Shown here: in pieces, positions 44,033 to 53,604 of the stretch
Layout: each line of letters starts with the position of its first letter
Position numbering within the stretch: the stretch's first letter is position 1
Assembly: GCF_024347515.1 (NCBI RefSeq)
Contig: NZ_AP025493.1
Span: forward strand, 124,001 to 188,000
DNA: 64,000 nt
Direction: 5' to 3'
From: Vibrio gigantis
GTDB taxonomy: Bacteria; Pseudomonadota; Gammaproteobacteria; Enterobacterales; Vibrionaceae
Position numbers and translations under genes: made by a program
The notes under the pieces: generated by a model
Told to the model about the DNA's origin: nothing
Seen by the model: the letters and a program-made list of their open reading frames with translations, nothing else
Database searches by the model: none

Positions 44033-46336
44033 TCAATTGAGCTCTGGCTTCCACTCAACGACTTGTCCATTACTTAATACGGCTTTGATAGACGTTGCCG
44101 CAACACTGACCCCCTTTTGGTTAAACGCTTGATCAGAGAAATTCGCGATGATCTTGCTGCCATCATCGAACACGGTTTGTTGAACTGTACCGCTGTTATC
44201 TAACCACGCGAAATCAACGAGCGCCTTGTCCCATAGTTGCTTATGTATTGGCTCAAATCCATCCTGATAGTGCTTCAATGCCTTAAGTCTTGGGCTTGAG
44301 CTCGATAAAGCTTCATCTCTTGTTAAGTGAACCATCGCAGGTGTGTTGTACAGCATGGCAGTTAAATCGCGGTTAGCTTTCACATTGGTGAACTTGAGAC
44401 TGTCTGAATGCCAGTGGTGTGTGTTAATCACTTCATCATGGAATACGGTTTGGTAAAGCGGAATTCGGTATTGAGGCGAAAACAGTAGCGACTTGTAGGG
44501 GTCTTTAACTTCGGCAGGCTTAAAGAAGAAGTCCGGTTTGTGGTCTGGGTACCAACGGCCCAAGTAATAAGGTGATTGGCGGTTTTCTTTCATGTCTTGA
44601 TCTGTCCAACCAAAGCCAACCGTTTCTAAGCCGTGTGCAAACGCGATGCCTTTTGTCGTCAGGCTATTGCCATCTTCAGAACCAAGCACTAAATCTGGTT
44701 GTTCGCTTAACCACTGCATTCGGTTATTGAAGGCAGAAAGCATATGCGACTCACTGGTATTGTCACGGTAATCTTCACGAGCCATTGCTGTCGCATCCAC
44801 ATCTAAGAACAGACTATTAAAGTGCCCAAGGCGCATGATGTCGAGAGCACGCTGCTTTACGTAGTCCAAATGGCAATTCGGATTTAAGTAAAAACCGTTT
44901 CCTCGGAATCCTTTTTTCAAGCGGCCATCAGCCATTTCAATCGCACAAGTGTCGCGAATAGGCGTTGGCAGTTGAGCCGTTAACCAATTGTCGTTTAACT
45001 TGGCGGGTATAGCTGTGTTGTAGGAATCATAGGTGCCAACTAAATAACCAGACTGTTTAGCCAGTTCTACTGCATTCGGTTGATAGAAAGCTGGCATCCA
45101 ATTATCAAAACCTAGCCAAAGCTGATTCAAGCCCGCTTTATTTAGGTTGTTGACCATATCTGACGACAAGGCTTGTCCCCACGTTTCAGGTGTATTGAGA
45201 TAAGAAGACGCGTTGTTAATCAACCAGTTTTTTTTGTCTTGTGCGTCGGTATGTTGAGCTTGAATAGTGTTGTCAGTGAGTGTTGGCGTGGCAACAGGGT
45301 ACAATCCTTGTAGTGACTGGCTTATAGAGTCCAACAACAGCTGTTTGTGATACTGGCTAAACCAATCTTTGCCTTTAGATAGAGAAGACAGTTCTCGCTT
45401 GGCTTCACTTGGAATAATCAGTTTGGATCTCTCTAGATACCAAGCGTTTAATCCCCACCAGTTGTTTACATCTTGGATGCTTAACGGGTCTTTACCAAAC
45501 AGATAAACGTGGCTCGCGCCAATTAGCTTACTCACGTCAGGATTACGCTTTTGCTTTTCGACAAGCGATTCAGAGCGATCATTCTTAGTACGCCAATCAC
45601 GGTATTGTTTCGCACCATCCAACCAAGAATCTCCAAGTGTTATCCGAACCGTAAAAGGCTGAGACTTGTTCAGCATGGTAAATTGATGTGATGCATTCAT
45701 ATCAATGTTGGTGCTTGTCTTAGAGGACGAATTAGAAAAAAACAGCTGATTGTTTGTTGGGTTGGTCAACTGATAACTAATGAATTGATCCTTCTGTTGC
45801 GTGCTCCAAAACGGCATTTTTAAGTCTTGTGTGGTGTTACTTCCAGAATGATTGTCGACTAGATAGTTTGCCCATTGCTTATTGTTGGTAGGCACGCGCA
45901 TACCTTCGTTAAAGGGTAGGAATAGGGTTTGAGTTTGTTGCTCTGCAAGGTCAAACCAAGTGAGAACAATGGGTTGGTTTTGTTTTATATCAATATCTGA
46001 GGGAACGGTGAATTGGACAAGAAGATCATCTTGCTTCAATTCGGCTTCAGCATGGATTCCGCTTGGTATCAGTGTCCAAGAAGCCTTGGTTTGTGAGTGA
46101 GCGACAAGCTGTGTGGCTTTCTGAGGTTGATGATCAACCGTTAGCGCTGCGCTATTCACGCTTAAGCCATTCCAATCAATCTCTAGTGTTTTTGTTGAAA
46201 TTGAGACTGTGTCGCTGTTGTTAATACTCGTTAGTGTTATCTGGCTGTCTTGTGCGTTTGCTGAGAACGCACAAGTGCTAAATAGAGCCAAAATGGCAAA
46301 AGACGTAAAGTTAAAATGGTGCTGTACACTGAGCAT
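44033..46336 (-). CDS. Secreted glycoside-hydrolase-like protein (TIM-barrel type)
   Basis: The 767-residue precursor has a signal peptide (ending near FSANA), an N-terminal beta-sandwich region (about 25-250), a central barrel-like part (about 270-650) and a C-terminal beta region. Barrel-like strands with acidic ends are visible: LNQLWLGFDNW, GYLVGTYDSY, FNSLFLDVDATA and LVLGSEDGNS. Asp or Glu there could be catalytic. No family can be named with confidence; it resembles large bacterial alpha-glycosidase-like proteins of unknown specificity. It lies about 120 bases downstream of the VxrABC-like operon on the same strand and may be part of the same regulon (inference). Confidence 0.6.
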   Translation of the reverse strand: MLSVQHHFNFTSFAILALFSTCAFSANAQDSQITLTSINNSDTVSISTKTLEIDWNGLSVNSAALTVDHQPQKATQLVAHSQTKASWTLIPSGIHAEAELKQDDLLVQFTVPSDIDIKQNQPIVLTWFDLAEQQTQTLFLPFNEGMRVPTNNKQWANYLVDNHSGSNTTQDLKMPFWSTQQKDQFISYQLTNPTNNQLFFSNSSSKTSTNIDMNASHQFTMLNKSQPFTVRITLGDSWLDGAKQYRDWRTKNDRSESLVEKQKRNPDVSKLIGASHVYLFGKDPLSIQDVNNWWGLNAWYLERSKLIIPSEAKRELSSLSKGKDWFSQYHKQLLLDSISQSLQGLYPVATPTLTDNTIQAQHTDAQDKKNWLINNASSYLNTPETWGQALSSDMVNNLNKAGLNQLWLGFDNWMPAFYQPNAVELAKQSGYLVGTYDSYNTAIPAKLNDNWLTAQLPTPIRDTCAIEMADGRLKKGFRGNGFYLNPNCHLDYVKQRALDIMRLGHFNSLFLDVDATAMAREDYRDNTSESHMLSAFNNRMQWLSEQPDLVLGSEDGNSLTTKGIAFAHGLETVGFGWTDQDMKENRQSPYYLGRWYPDHKPDFFFKPAEVKDPYKSLLFSPQYRIPLYQTVFHDEVINTHHWHSDSLKFTNVKANRDLTAMLYNTPAMVHLTRDEALSSSSPRLKALKHYQDGFEPIHKQLWDKALVDFAWLDNSGTVQQTVFDDGSKIIANFSDQAFNQKGVSVAATSIKAVLSNGQVVEWKPELN

Positions 46337-46456
46337 ATCTAGGTTCCGTAAAGAGTAAGTACGGCTATTAAACCCAAGTCGTGATGGTGTTTTGTCGCCT
46401 ATATGTCTCTATTATCTCTCTTAAGGGTTTAATACCTTTTTACAGCGTGCATAACT

Positions 46457-47269
46457 TTAGAAAGGCACCGCGACACGTTGTACATATTGGATTGCAATCG
46501 CGCCTTGGTATTCAAACATTTCCACCGAAGCACTCAGGTGTTTGGCTTTAGCGCCCGAACGGCTTTCTGTCGGAACTGGTGCTTCATGTGACTTGATTGG
46601 AACCTTGAAACCTAACATATCGTAGTTCTCATCAAACCATTGCCAACTCACATTAGCGTCAGGGCAGTTGTCGATCACCTTTGGAGGCGAGAGCACGATA
46701 TGTGGTTCGCTGAGTTTACTTTCGAGCGTTAGCCATTGATTTCTGTCATTTAAAGCCACAACAATAGGGTAGTTGTTCGATCCTATGGTTAACTGATAAA
46801 CACCGGACTCGGGTTTGATGAACATTTCGCTGGTTTCAATCTCTTGATATTCGACATCAAAATTGAGTTGCCCATCGATAACCACTTTCCCTGAAGGTGT
46901 TACCAAAGAGATGCGCTGTGCTTCTGACTCTTCACCGATTTGCTCCGCAGACACTTTAATCTGATAGCCTTGTGACGAAAGACCTTGGCGTTTGATAAAG
47001 CTAACTTGGATGCGGTTGTTGGGTCTAACACTTTGTTCAAGAGTGGCTCCACATTGAGTTTGACTCAGTATTTCTTGTTTAACAGGCAACCAAAGCTGGC
47101 TATCAAGTGTCTCCTGATTAAGCGCGATTTGTAGTTCTTGCCAAGCGACTTGTGGTTGGCCATCAAGCAGCGATTGATAGGTGTGTTGCAATGGCGTATT
47201 AGCAAACCAAGCTGCGTGACACGCAAAGGGCAATGTACAGAATAGTGCTGTTAGATAGCTTACTTTCAT
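46457..47269 (-). CDS. vxrC: DUF2861 periplasmic protein (VxrC-like)
   Basis: The 270-residue precursor has a signal peptide (MKVSYLTALFCTLPFACHA) and a mature part typical of DUF2861, with WFANTPLQHTYQSLL and beta-rich C-terminal strands. The true start is ATG 47269; it overlaps the response regulator stop by 4 bases. In Vibrio cholerae the VxrAB/WigKR genes are followed by such accessory genes, so the symbol is assigned by synteny. Its role is unclear; a periplasmic modulator of the VxrA sensor is inferred. Confidence 0.72.
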   Translation of the reverse strand: MKVSYLTALFCTLPFACHAAWFANTPLQHTYQSLLDGQPQVAWQELQIALNQETLDSQLWLPVKQEILSQTQCGATLEQSVRPNNRIQVSFIKRQGLSSQGYQIKVSAEQIGEESEAQRISLVTPSGKVVIDGQLNFDVEYQEIETSEMFIKPESGVYQLTIGSNNYPIVVALNDRNQWLTLESKLSEPHIVLSPPKVIDNCPDANVSWQWFDENYDMLGFKVPIKSHEAPVPTESRSGAKAKHLSASVEMFEYQGAIAIQYVQRVAVPF

Positions 47270-47916
47270 TGTGATTTCCCAGCTAAACGATAACCAACTC
47301 CACGGTGTGTCTCTAGGTGGAGTGTTGGCAGCTTCTGACGCAAACGCAGTATGTGGTTGTCCACGGTTCTGGTACTTGGGAAGGCTTGATAACCCCAAAT
47401 TTTATTGAGTAACTCATCTCGGTGGAACACACGCCCTTGGTTCTGAACAAACAAAACCAATAACTGAAACTCTTTAGGTTTGAGTGCGATAGGCCTGTCA
47501 TCCAGATAAGCAATGCGTTCCGACAAGTTGATTTGGATGTTGGCGTAATTTAAGTGGCTAACACCTAATGGGCGAAGCTGAGTGATCACCCGAGCAAGCA
47601 ACTCTTCATTTGAAAATGGTTTAGTCACGTAATCTTTGGCGCCAGCCATCAAGCCTTCAACACGTTGCTGAACTTCCACTTTGGCGGTTAACACAATCAC
47701 AGGCAGAGCTTTGAGCAGTAACCAATTTGGAAGGTGCTGTAAACTGTCGCCGTCGTCAAGTTGTCGATCAAGTACCACAAGGTCGGCACGTAACCATAGC
47801 TTACTAGCACTCTTTGCATCTTGTACCCAAAGGCAGCGGTAACCATTGGACTCAAAGAAGCTGACAAGGCCTTGCCCTAGCAGTTGGTCGTCTTCAATCA
47901 GCAATAGGGTGTTCAT
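47266..47916 (-). CDS. vxrB: OmpR-family response regulator (VxrB/WigR-like)
   Basis: The 216-residue protein starts at ATG 47916 (GGAA upstream), inside the end of the kinase gene. The receiver has IEDD near residues 7-10, phospho-acceptor Asp50 in LVVLDRQL and Lys in VTKPFSNEE. The winged-helix domain reads FHRDELLNKIWGY...STRTVDNHILRLRQKL. With a DUF3404 kinase upstream and DUF2861 downstream this matches Vibrio VxrB, which controls type VI secretion, biofilm and cell-wall repair in V. cholerae (established there; inferred here). Confidence 0.87.
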   Translation of the reverse strand: MNTLLLIEDDQLLGQGLVSFFESNGYRCLWVQDAKSASKLWLRADLVVLDRQLDDGDSLQHLPNWLLLKALPVIVLTAKVEVQQRVEGLMAGAKDYVTKPFSNEELLARVITQLRPLGVSHLNYANIQINLSERIAYLDDRPIALKPKEFQLLVLFVQNQGRVFHRDELLNKIWGYQAFPSTRTVDNHILRLRQKLPTLHLETHRGVGYRLAGKSQ

Positions 47917-49303
47917 AAGCGATTTCCAAAATGCATCGTGTTGGGTTACGGAGAATAATGAGACGGCCATTGGCTTGTTTCATCAAGTGTTCGACGATCG
48001 TCAGGCCAATGCCCATGTTATCTTGTTTGTGTGCATCGCTTGGCGTTACTCGGGATAATAGTCGTTGTATCAAAGAAGGGAACTGGCCTTCATCTTGCAC
48101 TTCTATGGTCAGCTTATCGGCAAGGGTGACCTTAACTAAAACCTTACCTTGTCCGTGTTGCTTGGCATTTTTGATCAAGTTATCAAGGCAGATGGTTAAC
48201 CAATAATACGGAAGATTAAGCTCGACTTCGCTTGCTTCACATTGATATTCAATATTGTGCTTTTCGCAGACATGGTCGAGCCACTCTTCTAATGATGCGT
48301 TTTGCTTCAACAAGGGCTCTGACTGATCTGCACTCAAGTACACTTTACTGTTTTGAGTAAGTTGGGAAAGCCTTTGATAGTCGGATATTAAGCGCCAAAC
48401 TGCGCCTTGGGTGTCATCGGGAAAATCATCGTAGCGGTTTCTGAACATTTCGACGGTTAAGCCAAGGCTAGTGATTGGTGTGCGGAGTTCATGAGTAAGG
48501 AGTTGTAACACAAACTGCTTCTCTCTGCGTTCTTTCCTACGTAGATATATGGCTCTAGTTAACACGCAAAGTAGCGTGAAAAGTAATGAGAGAGTCACAA
48601 GCTTCATGACAAGCCTATCGTTGCTCGACTCGCTCAGGCACAGGTTACTGTAACGAAAAGAACAGCTTTCGCCCGACAAGGTGACTTCTTGCTGCTCGGC
48701 GATAGGTTGCCACACTTCCGATGGAATCGCTTTCCAACCTTGTTCGCCACTTAACCAAAGCACATCACCTTGTTGCCAAGCGCGATATCCATTAAGTAGC
48801 GCCTCTTTTCCTTCTGTCGTTAAAGTTTTTAGCTTAGGAAATAACGGATGCAGAGGGTTGCTGATACTCAAAAATGGATGAATTTGCTCACTGTTCTCTG
48901 GGTAATGGGCTAAATAACGGTCAGCAAAACTGCCACCAGCAGGGTGTCGTTTTGAGTGTGCCGCAAACCAGATTGAATCTAGCTGTTGTTGTTGACACAA
49001 AGCCAGTTCGAATTCGATGGCATCGTTCAAAGAAGGGTTGGTATTTTCAATCGCTCGGCAGTGATTTTGTATCGAGGCCAGCTCTGCAATGTCTTCCCAA
49101 CTGAATTTTTTGAAATCCGGATAGCGACTGCTTTCCTTAAGAAGAATTTTTGGATATTGAGATAATTCTTGCTGAGATACAGAAATTGGAGACGACTGCC
49201 AACTGAGTTGATACAGGGTTTGCCACTTGTCTTGCAAACTTTGGGCATTGGCTAGCGTTGGGAGCCAAAGGGTCAAACAAAGGGCTAATGTCAGCCTACG
49301 CAT
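47894..49303 (-). CDS. vxrA: DUF3404 sensor histidine kinase (VxrA/WigK-like)
   Basis: The 469-residue protein has a signal-like start (MRRLTLALCLTLWLPTLANA), a periplasmic sensor of about 210 residues, a TM helix near residue 245 (LVTLSLLFTLLCVLTRAIYL), HisKA (LLTHELRTPITSLG) and a GHKL domain with LDNLIKNAKQH and GIGLTIVEHL. The periplasmic part with its four Cys is of the DUF3404 type found in VxrA. ATG 49303 is favoured for its proper signal peptide and AGTGAGA upstream; ATG 49327 is also possible. Known role: sensing cell-wall damage. In the order A-B-C with overlapping genes. Confidence 0.87.
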   Translation of the reverse strand: MRRLTLALCLTLWLPTLANAQSLQDKWQTLYQLSWQSSPISVSQQELSQYPKILLKESSRYPDFKKFSWEDIAELASIQNHCRAIENTNPSLNDAIEFELALCQQQQLDSIWFAAHSKRHPAGGSFADRYLAHYPENSEQIHPFLSISNPLHPLFPKLKTLTTEGKEALLNGYRAWQQGDVLWLSGEQGWKAIPSEVWQPIAEQQEVTLSGESCSFRYSNLCLSESSNDRLVMKLVTLSLLFTLLCVLTRAIYLRRKERREKQFVLQLLTHELRTPITSLGLTVEMFRNRYDDFPDDTQGAVWRLISDYQRLSQLTQNSKVYLSADQSEPLLKQNASLEEWLDHVCEKHNIEYQCEASEVELNLPYYWLTICLDNLIKNAKQHGQGKVLVKVTLADKLTIEVQDEGQFPSLIQRLLSRVTPSDAHKQDNMGIGLTIVEHLMKQANGRLIILRNPTRCILEIAYEHPIAD

Positions 49304-49577
49304 CCAGTCATTCTCACTAAAAGTCATTAGGGCGAGTCTAAAGAGTTTTGACTGAGATTTGTAACCTGAATGTCAACAAGTGTCCTTTCGATAACAAATT
49401 GTGAAGCTGAGTCATGAAATAAATCATAAGCCTGAATTGAGCATGCTTTCAGAGAACAAGGATAAAATACAGAAAGTATCATTTATTTGGTTAAAATTAG
49501 ATAATTGTGTACTTAATGTTATTTTTGGGGCGGTGGAACTGAATATACTGGGTTCAAACCTAATAAGAGGAACCACC

Positions 49578-50111
49578 ATGAAAACAATCATAAAATCAGT
49601 ATTGGCAATGAGCATCTTGGCTGCAGGTTCAGTTCAGGCATTTGAACTCACGAGCAATGATATTCAAGAAGGTCACCCAATGGCGAAGACGTTTGAATAC
49701 TCTATCTGGGGTTGTGATGGCGATAACTTATCACCTCAGTTGATGTGGAAAGACGCGCCAGCAGGAACCAAAAGTTTTGCGATTACCGCTTACGACCCGG
49801 ATGCACCAACCGAAAGTGGTTTTTGGCATTGGGTCGCATTTGACATCCCAGCAACGGTAAACGAATTACCACGCGCTGTGGACATCGCGAAGTTAGGTGG
49901 CAAAGAAGGGCGCATCGATTACGGAACCGTCGGCTTTGGTGGTGCTTGCCCTCCCGAGAAGGACGGCATGCACCGTTACCAATTCACCGTTTGGGCATTA
50001 CCAACGGACAAACTTAGCCTAGATGAAAACACGCCGTCTGCTGTGGTTGGATTTACCTTGAACAGTATGGCTTTAGACAAAGCGAGATTGACCGCAACTT
50101 ATACACGTTAA
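49578..50111 (+). CDS. YbhB/YbcL family Raf-kinase-inhibitor-like protein, periplasmic
   Basis: The 177-residue product has a signal peptide (MKTIIKSVLAMSILAAGSVQA) and a full PEBP-like domain: SPQLMWKDAPAGTKSFAIT, DPDAPTESGFWHWVAFDIP and GGACPPEKDGMHRYQFTVWAL. These carry the ligand-site Asp-Pro-Asp-Ala-Pro and His residues. The phosphatidylethanolamine-binding name is historical; bacterial function is not settled. ATG 49578 has GAGG 8 bases upstream. The upstream in-frame ATG at 49401 is too far. An AraC-type gene follows on the same strand. Confidence 0.88.
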   Translation: MKTIIKSVLAMSILAAGSVQAFELTSNDIQEGHPMAKTFEYSIWGCDGDNLSPQLMWKDAPAGTKSFAITAYDPDAPTESGFWHWVAFDIPATVNELPRAVDIAKLGGKEGRIDYGTVGFGGACPPEKDGMHRYQFTVWALPTDKLSLDENTPSAVVGFTLNSMALDKARLTATYTR

Positions 50112-50149
50112 TAGCTTGTATATGTTAATAATTTACACACGCAATAAAT

Positions 50150-50178
50150 CGACCAACTATTGATGCGATAGTTGGTCG
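50150..50178 (+). terminator. 11-bp hairpin downstream of the YbhB-like gene
   Basis: CGACCAACTAT at 50150-50160 pairs perfectly with 50168-50178 (7-base loop). The following sequence TTGATAATAAAT is only AT-rich, so termination would be partial; read-through into the AraC gene is possible. Confidence 0.55.
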
Positions 50179-50206
50179 TTGATAATAAATAAAACAAGGT
50201 GATGAG

Positions 50207-51004
50207 ATGAATCATCAATATCAAGTGACGATCTTTCGCGCAGAACAATTACAAAAGCTGCGTAATGTGAGGATTCTATCCCCAAGTATTATTCAGATAA
50301 TTAGAGGCAGTAAGCGCCTGTTTTGGAAAGATTCAGCGGCAGAGATCTCGCAATCTGAGCTGTTGTTGTGTGAGGCGTCAGCTTCACTAAGCTTTGAGAA
50401 TATGCCCCATAAAGGGCGTTTCTTGTCGCGAGTATTCAGCTTTCAATTCCAACCTTCTCAGGCGATGCTTGATTTAAGTGAGGAACGTTCAAACGAGCTG
50501 GGGTTACCTACCGTTCAAGCGGATCGAAACTTACAAGACTCACTCAACGCGCTGTTTTCGTTTGATACACAGAGCATGAGCAAAGAGGCTCAGCGGTTTT
50601 GGTTGCTGGGCTTGTATCAGCAATTAGCGGAAAAAGGGGTATTGCATCGACTGTTTGCCAGTGCCAACGTCTCGTTTAGCCAAAAGCTCAGTCACTATCT
50701 GTCACATTCTCCTGAAGAGAAGCATCCGTTAGAATCGGTAGCAGAACGTTTTGCGATGAGTCGTACCACGCTGATTCGTAAGCTTAAACTTGAAGGCATG
50801 CAATATCGTGAGGTGTTAGCGGAAGTGCGCTTAAGTCACGCACTGTATTTGATGCAGAATGGCCAACAGAATGTGGCGATGTTGGCTCAGTCTTGTGGTT
50901 ACCAATCTGAAGGGCGTTTTAGCCAACGTTTTAAAGGTAAGTTTGGTTTATCGCCGAGTGAATATATCAAGACTGTTGCGAGTGATAGAGGCGCAACGCC
51001 TTAA
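50207..51004 (+). CDS. AraC-family transcriptional regulator
   Basis: The 265-residue protein has a non-conserved N-terminal half and a C-terminal double helix-turn-helix (about 165-260): LESVAERFAMSRTTLIRKLK and MLAQSCGYQSEGRFSQRFK, closing with GLSPSEYIK. AAGGTGATGAG precedes the ATG. It may control the YbhB-like gene or the convergent MFS transporter; neither is proved. Ligand unknown. Confidence 0.88.
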   Translation: MNHQYQVTIFRAEQLQKLRNVRILSPSIIQIIRGSKRLFWKDSAAEISQSELLLCEASASLSFENMPHKGRFLSRVFSFQFQPSQAMLDLSEERSNELGLPTVQADRNLQDSLNALFSFDTQSMSKEAQRFWLLGLYQQLAEKGVLHRLFASANVSFSQKLSHYLSHSPEEKHPLESVAERFAMSRTTLIRKLKLEGMQYREVLAEVRLSHALYLMQNGQQNVAMLAQSCGYQSEGRFSQRFKGKFGLSPSEYIKTVASDRGATP

Positions 51005-51006
51005 CC

Positions 51007-51044
51007 ATTCTTCTATTGTTTAATAATTCTTCTACTGATTAAAC
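51007..51044. repeat. Two tandem 19-bp repeats at a convergent gene junction
   Basis: ATTCTTCTATTGTTTAATA at 51007-51025 is followed directly by ATTCTTCTACTGATTAAAC at 51026-51044 (14 of 19 bases equal). The second copy includes the last bases of the MFS transporter gene, so its stop codon may have been created by the duplication. Confidence 0.5.
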
Positions 51045-52232
51045 GCTGACCTTTGTATCTCTTGCTGCGAGCGCGGCAAAAATCGTACATGCGAAGGCAA
51101 CGCCAGCAATTAAAAGAATCGGTACGCTCCAAGAGCCTGTTTGTGAATGCAGCTTACCCACCAAAGTCGGACCCGTCGCCGCTAGGGCATAACCAATACC
51201 TTGAGCCATACCAGACAACGAAGCCGCTTGGCTGCTGTTTGATGTACGCAACCCAACGAAAGAGAGCGCGATAATAAATGTAGAACAGTTGGCTAAACCA
51301 AAGAGTCCGACCCAAAATATCGCAAAATCAGGTAAGTACAGCAGGCCAATCAATCCAATAAACACACTCGAAGTACAAAGGGTAATGAGCCATCGTTGGT
51401 TATTGCTCTTGCCTAAGAATGGCAGTAACAGTAGCCCTGGAACCATAGTTGAAAACTGCAGAAATCCGTAAATGTAACCCGCATCGATCTCGCTGTAGCC
51501 AAGATCGTTCAAGATCTGTGGTAACCAACCCGCCAAAGAGTAAAAGGTGAATGAGTTAAGCCCAAGTGCGAGTGTCACTTGCCAAGCGACACCACTCTTG
51601 ATCATCTTTTTCAACGGAACTGGATTTTCTTCGTTCTGTTTAGTGCTCTTAGAAGAGGAACGCTTGGTGATCTTAGGTAACCAAATCATCAAGGCCAATA
51701 TCGGAAATATGAGGTTCATTAACAGCGCTAACTGCCAACCTGTCAACGTGAACAAAGTTAGCTCTGAAAACGGTACCATCAAACTAGAGCCTAACGTCGA
51801 ACCTATCCCCATCGTAAAAATGTACAAAGAAGTCACCGTCGCAATGCGTGTCGGGAAGCTAATTTTGACCACGACTGGAAGTAACACGTTACCAATTGCG
51901 ATACCAAGCCCGATCATCGCAGTGCCGATGTATAAAGTCGTAATCGCTCCAAAAGAACGCAGCGTGATACCTGTGGTGATCAAAACTAAAGCCAGCAGCA
52001 AGCTAGGTTCAAGCCCAATTCGCTGAGATATTTTGGTCACTAGCGGCGAGAATAAGGCGAACGTTAACAGCGGTAAAGCCGTTAAGAATCCAGCAGCAGA
52101 AGAATTAAGGCTTAGCCCTTCCATAACCTGAGAAAGCACCGGAGCCAAGCTCGTAAACGGCCCACGAAGGTTAAGTGATAGGTATAGAATCCCTAACATT
52201 ACGAAAATGCTGTTACGAAGTGAGGCGCTCAT
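51039..52232 (-). CDS. MFS transporter, CynX/NimT family
   Basis: The 397-residue protein has 12 predicted membrane segments. The N-terminus (LGILYLSLNLRGPFTSLAPVL) and the GFLTALPLLTFALFSPLV segment are typical of the CynX/NimT group, whose members carry cyanate, 2-nitroimidazole or unknown compounds. It lies downstream of a DsdC-like regulator gene on the same strand (151-base gap) but may have its own promoter. Substrate cannot be called. Confidence 0.85.
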   Translation of the reverse strand: MSASLRNSIFVMLGILYLSLNLRGPFTSLAPVLSQVMEGLSLNSSAAGFLTALPLLTFALFSPLVTKISQRIGLEPSLLLALVLITTGITLRSFGAITTLYIGTAMIGLGIAIGNVLLPVVVKISFPTRIATVTSLYIFTMGIGSTLGSSLMVPFSELTLFTLTGWQLALLMNLIFPILALMIWLPKITKRSSSKSTKQNEENPVPLKKMIKSGVAWQVTLALGLNSFTFYSLAGWLPQILNDLGYSEIDAGYIYGFLQFSTMVPGLLLLPFLGKSNNQRWLITLCTSSVFIGLIGLLYLPDFAIFWVGLFGLANCSTFIIALSFVGLRTSNSSQAASLSGMAQGIGYALAATGPTLVGKLHSQTGSWSVPILLIAGVAFACTIFAALAARDTKVSV

Positions 52233-52383
52233 AGGTTGTTCTACTGTTTGCTTATAAGAAGACAGGCTAGCCTACAGATCATTGAATGTAGAAACAATTA
52301 CCGGTGCTAAAAAGAGCTTGCTGAGCCAGGAATTCCCATATTTCACGTAATCCGCATTATTCATTTGATCCTCGCATACACAC

Positions 52384-53325
52384 CTACATCTGGTCTCTTT
52401 GCTCTAAAGCCCACTCAATAAACATTTTAACTTTTGGGGATTGTTGCTCTGAAGGCGTCGCAAAATAGTACTGTTGTTTGCATGTGACGGGCGGTTCGCT
52501 AAATGGCGTGATAAGCGTATTGTCTTCAAGGTATTTCGATACAACGCTATAGCGTCCAATGGCAATACCGGCATTGTTTATGGCTGCCAGTATCGCGAGA
52601 TCGGAGCGGTCAAACTCGATGTTAGAGTTGGAATGCACAGTGCTGAGTTTGTTCACTTGTGCCCACACTTCCCATTCATTACGGTTCGAATCGTAGTTCC
52701 ATGCTTGGTTGTCGTGCAATAACGTTGCTCGAGTCAGGTTCTCTGGTTGTTGATTAAGGTCGTGTAACTCAGCGTATTGAGGGGTACAAACCGGAGTCAT
52801 GCTCTCATGCATGAATGCTTTGCAGAAAAGTTTATCGGGGAACTGATCATCGAAGTAGATAGCAATATCGATACCGTGTCCTTGAAAACTGATATTTTCA
52901 TTACCAGTCAGCAGCTTTAATGTGATTGATGGGTAACGTTGTTTAAAGCTCGCTATCCGAGGTACTAGCCAACTTTGTGCAAACGTAGGTCGTGAATATA
53001 TCGTGAGTGTGCCTGATATCTCTTCGTTCTTAACATCTAAAATCTCTTGGTTTAGATCATTCAAGGTACGGCTCAACGCTGCATATATGCGTTTGCCTTC
53101 GGTTGTCAGGGTGATTTTGCGATGCGCTCGTTCAAACAACTGTATATCCATCTCTCTTTCAAGCTTGTTGATACGATGAGAAACCGCACTTGGTGTCATC
53201 GATAACTCTTGGGCTGCAAGTGAAAACGAACCATGTCGAGCCGCCGCTTCAAACGTGTGCAATTTCGAAAGCTGGTGGCTGTTTAGTCGTTGATTTTTGG
53301 AGTACAGGTTGTCTTCGCTATACAT
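52384..53325 (-). CDS. dsdC: LysR-family regulator of D-serine dehydratase (DsdC-like)
   Basis: The 313-residue protein has a winged helix (HTFEAAARHGSFSLAAQELS...AVSHRINKLEREM) and a substrate-binding domain containing FERAHRKITLTTEGKRI. It is divergent from dsdA, as in Escherichia coli where DsdC activates dsdXA in response to D-serine. ATG 53325 is chosen over TTG 53349. The 279-base gap to dsdA should hold the shared operator. The symbol is assigned from context and similarity of plan. Confidence 0.85.
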   Translation of the reverse strand: MYSEDNLYSKNQRLNSHQLSKLHTFEAAARHGSFSLAAQELSMTPSAVSHRINKLEREMDIQLFERAHRKITLTTEGKRIYAALSRTLNDLNQEILDVKNEEISGTLTIYSRPTFAQSWLVPRIASFKQRYPSITLKLLTGNENISFQGHGIDIAIYFDDQFPDKLFCKAFMHESMTPVCTPQYAELHDLNQQPENLTRATLLHDNQAWNYDSNRNEWEVWAQVNKLSTVHSNSNIEFDRSDLAILAAINNAGIAIGRYSVVSKYLEDNTLITPFSEPPVTCKQQYYFATPSEQQSPKVKMFIEWALEQRDQM

Positions 53326-53604
53326 GTCGTTAAGGGCACCTTGGTTCAAACAAGAGGAATTCGATACACATCGTTGATGTCATATCATAGCTCTATCTAT
53401 GAGTGATAGTTAGTCATAACTTGCTTTAGCGGAGTTAATTCTCGAACTATTAGGTTATAGATGAATTGAGTTCATGCAAGTGTGATTTATCGTCGTTTGA
53501 ACAAACATCAAAATACCGTTTTAATAGGCACAAAACCAAGTGATTGAACGAGCGCAGATCTTTGTATACCAACGCAGATTGCTTTATACCAGAGAAGGTA
53601 ACCC

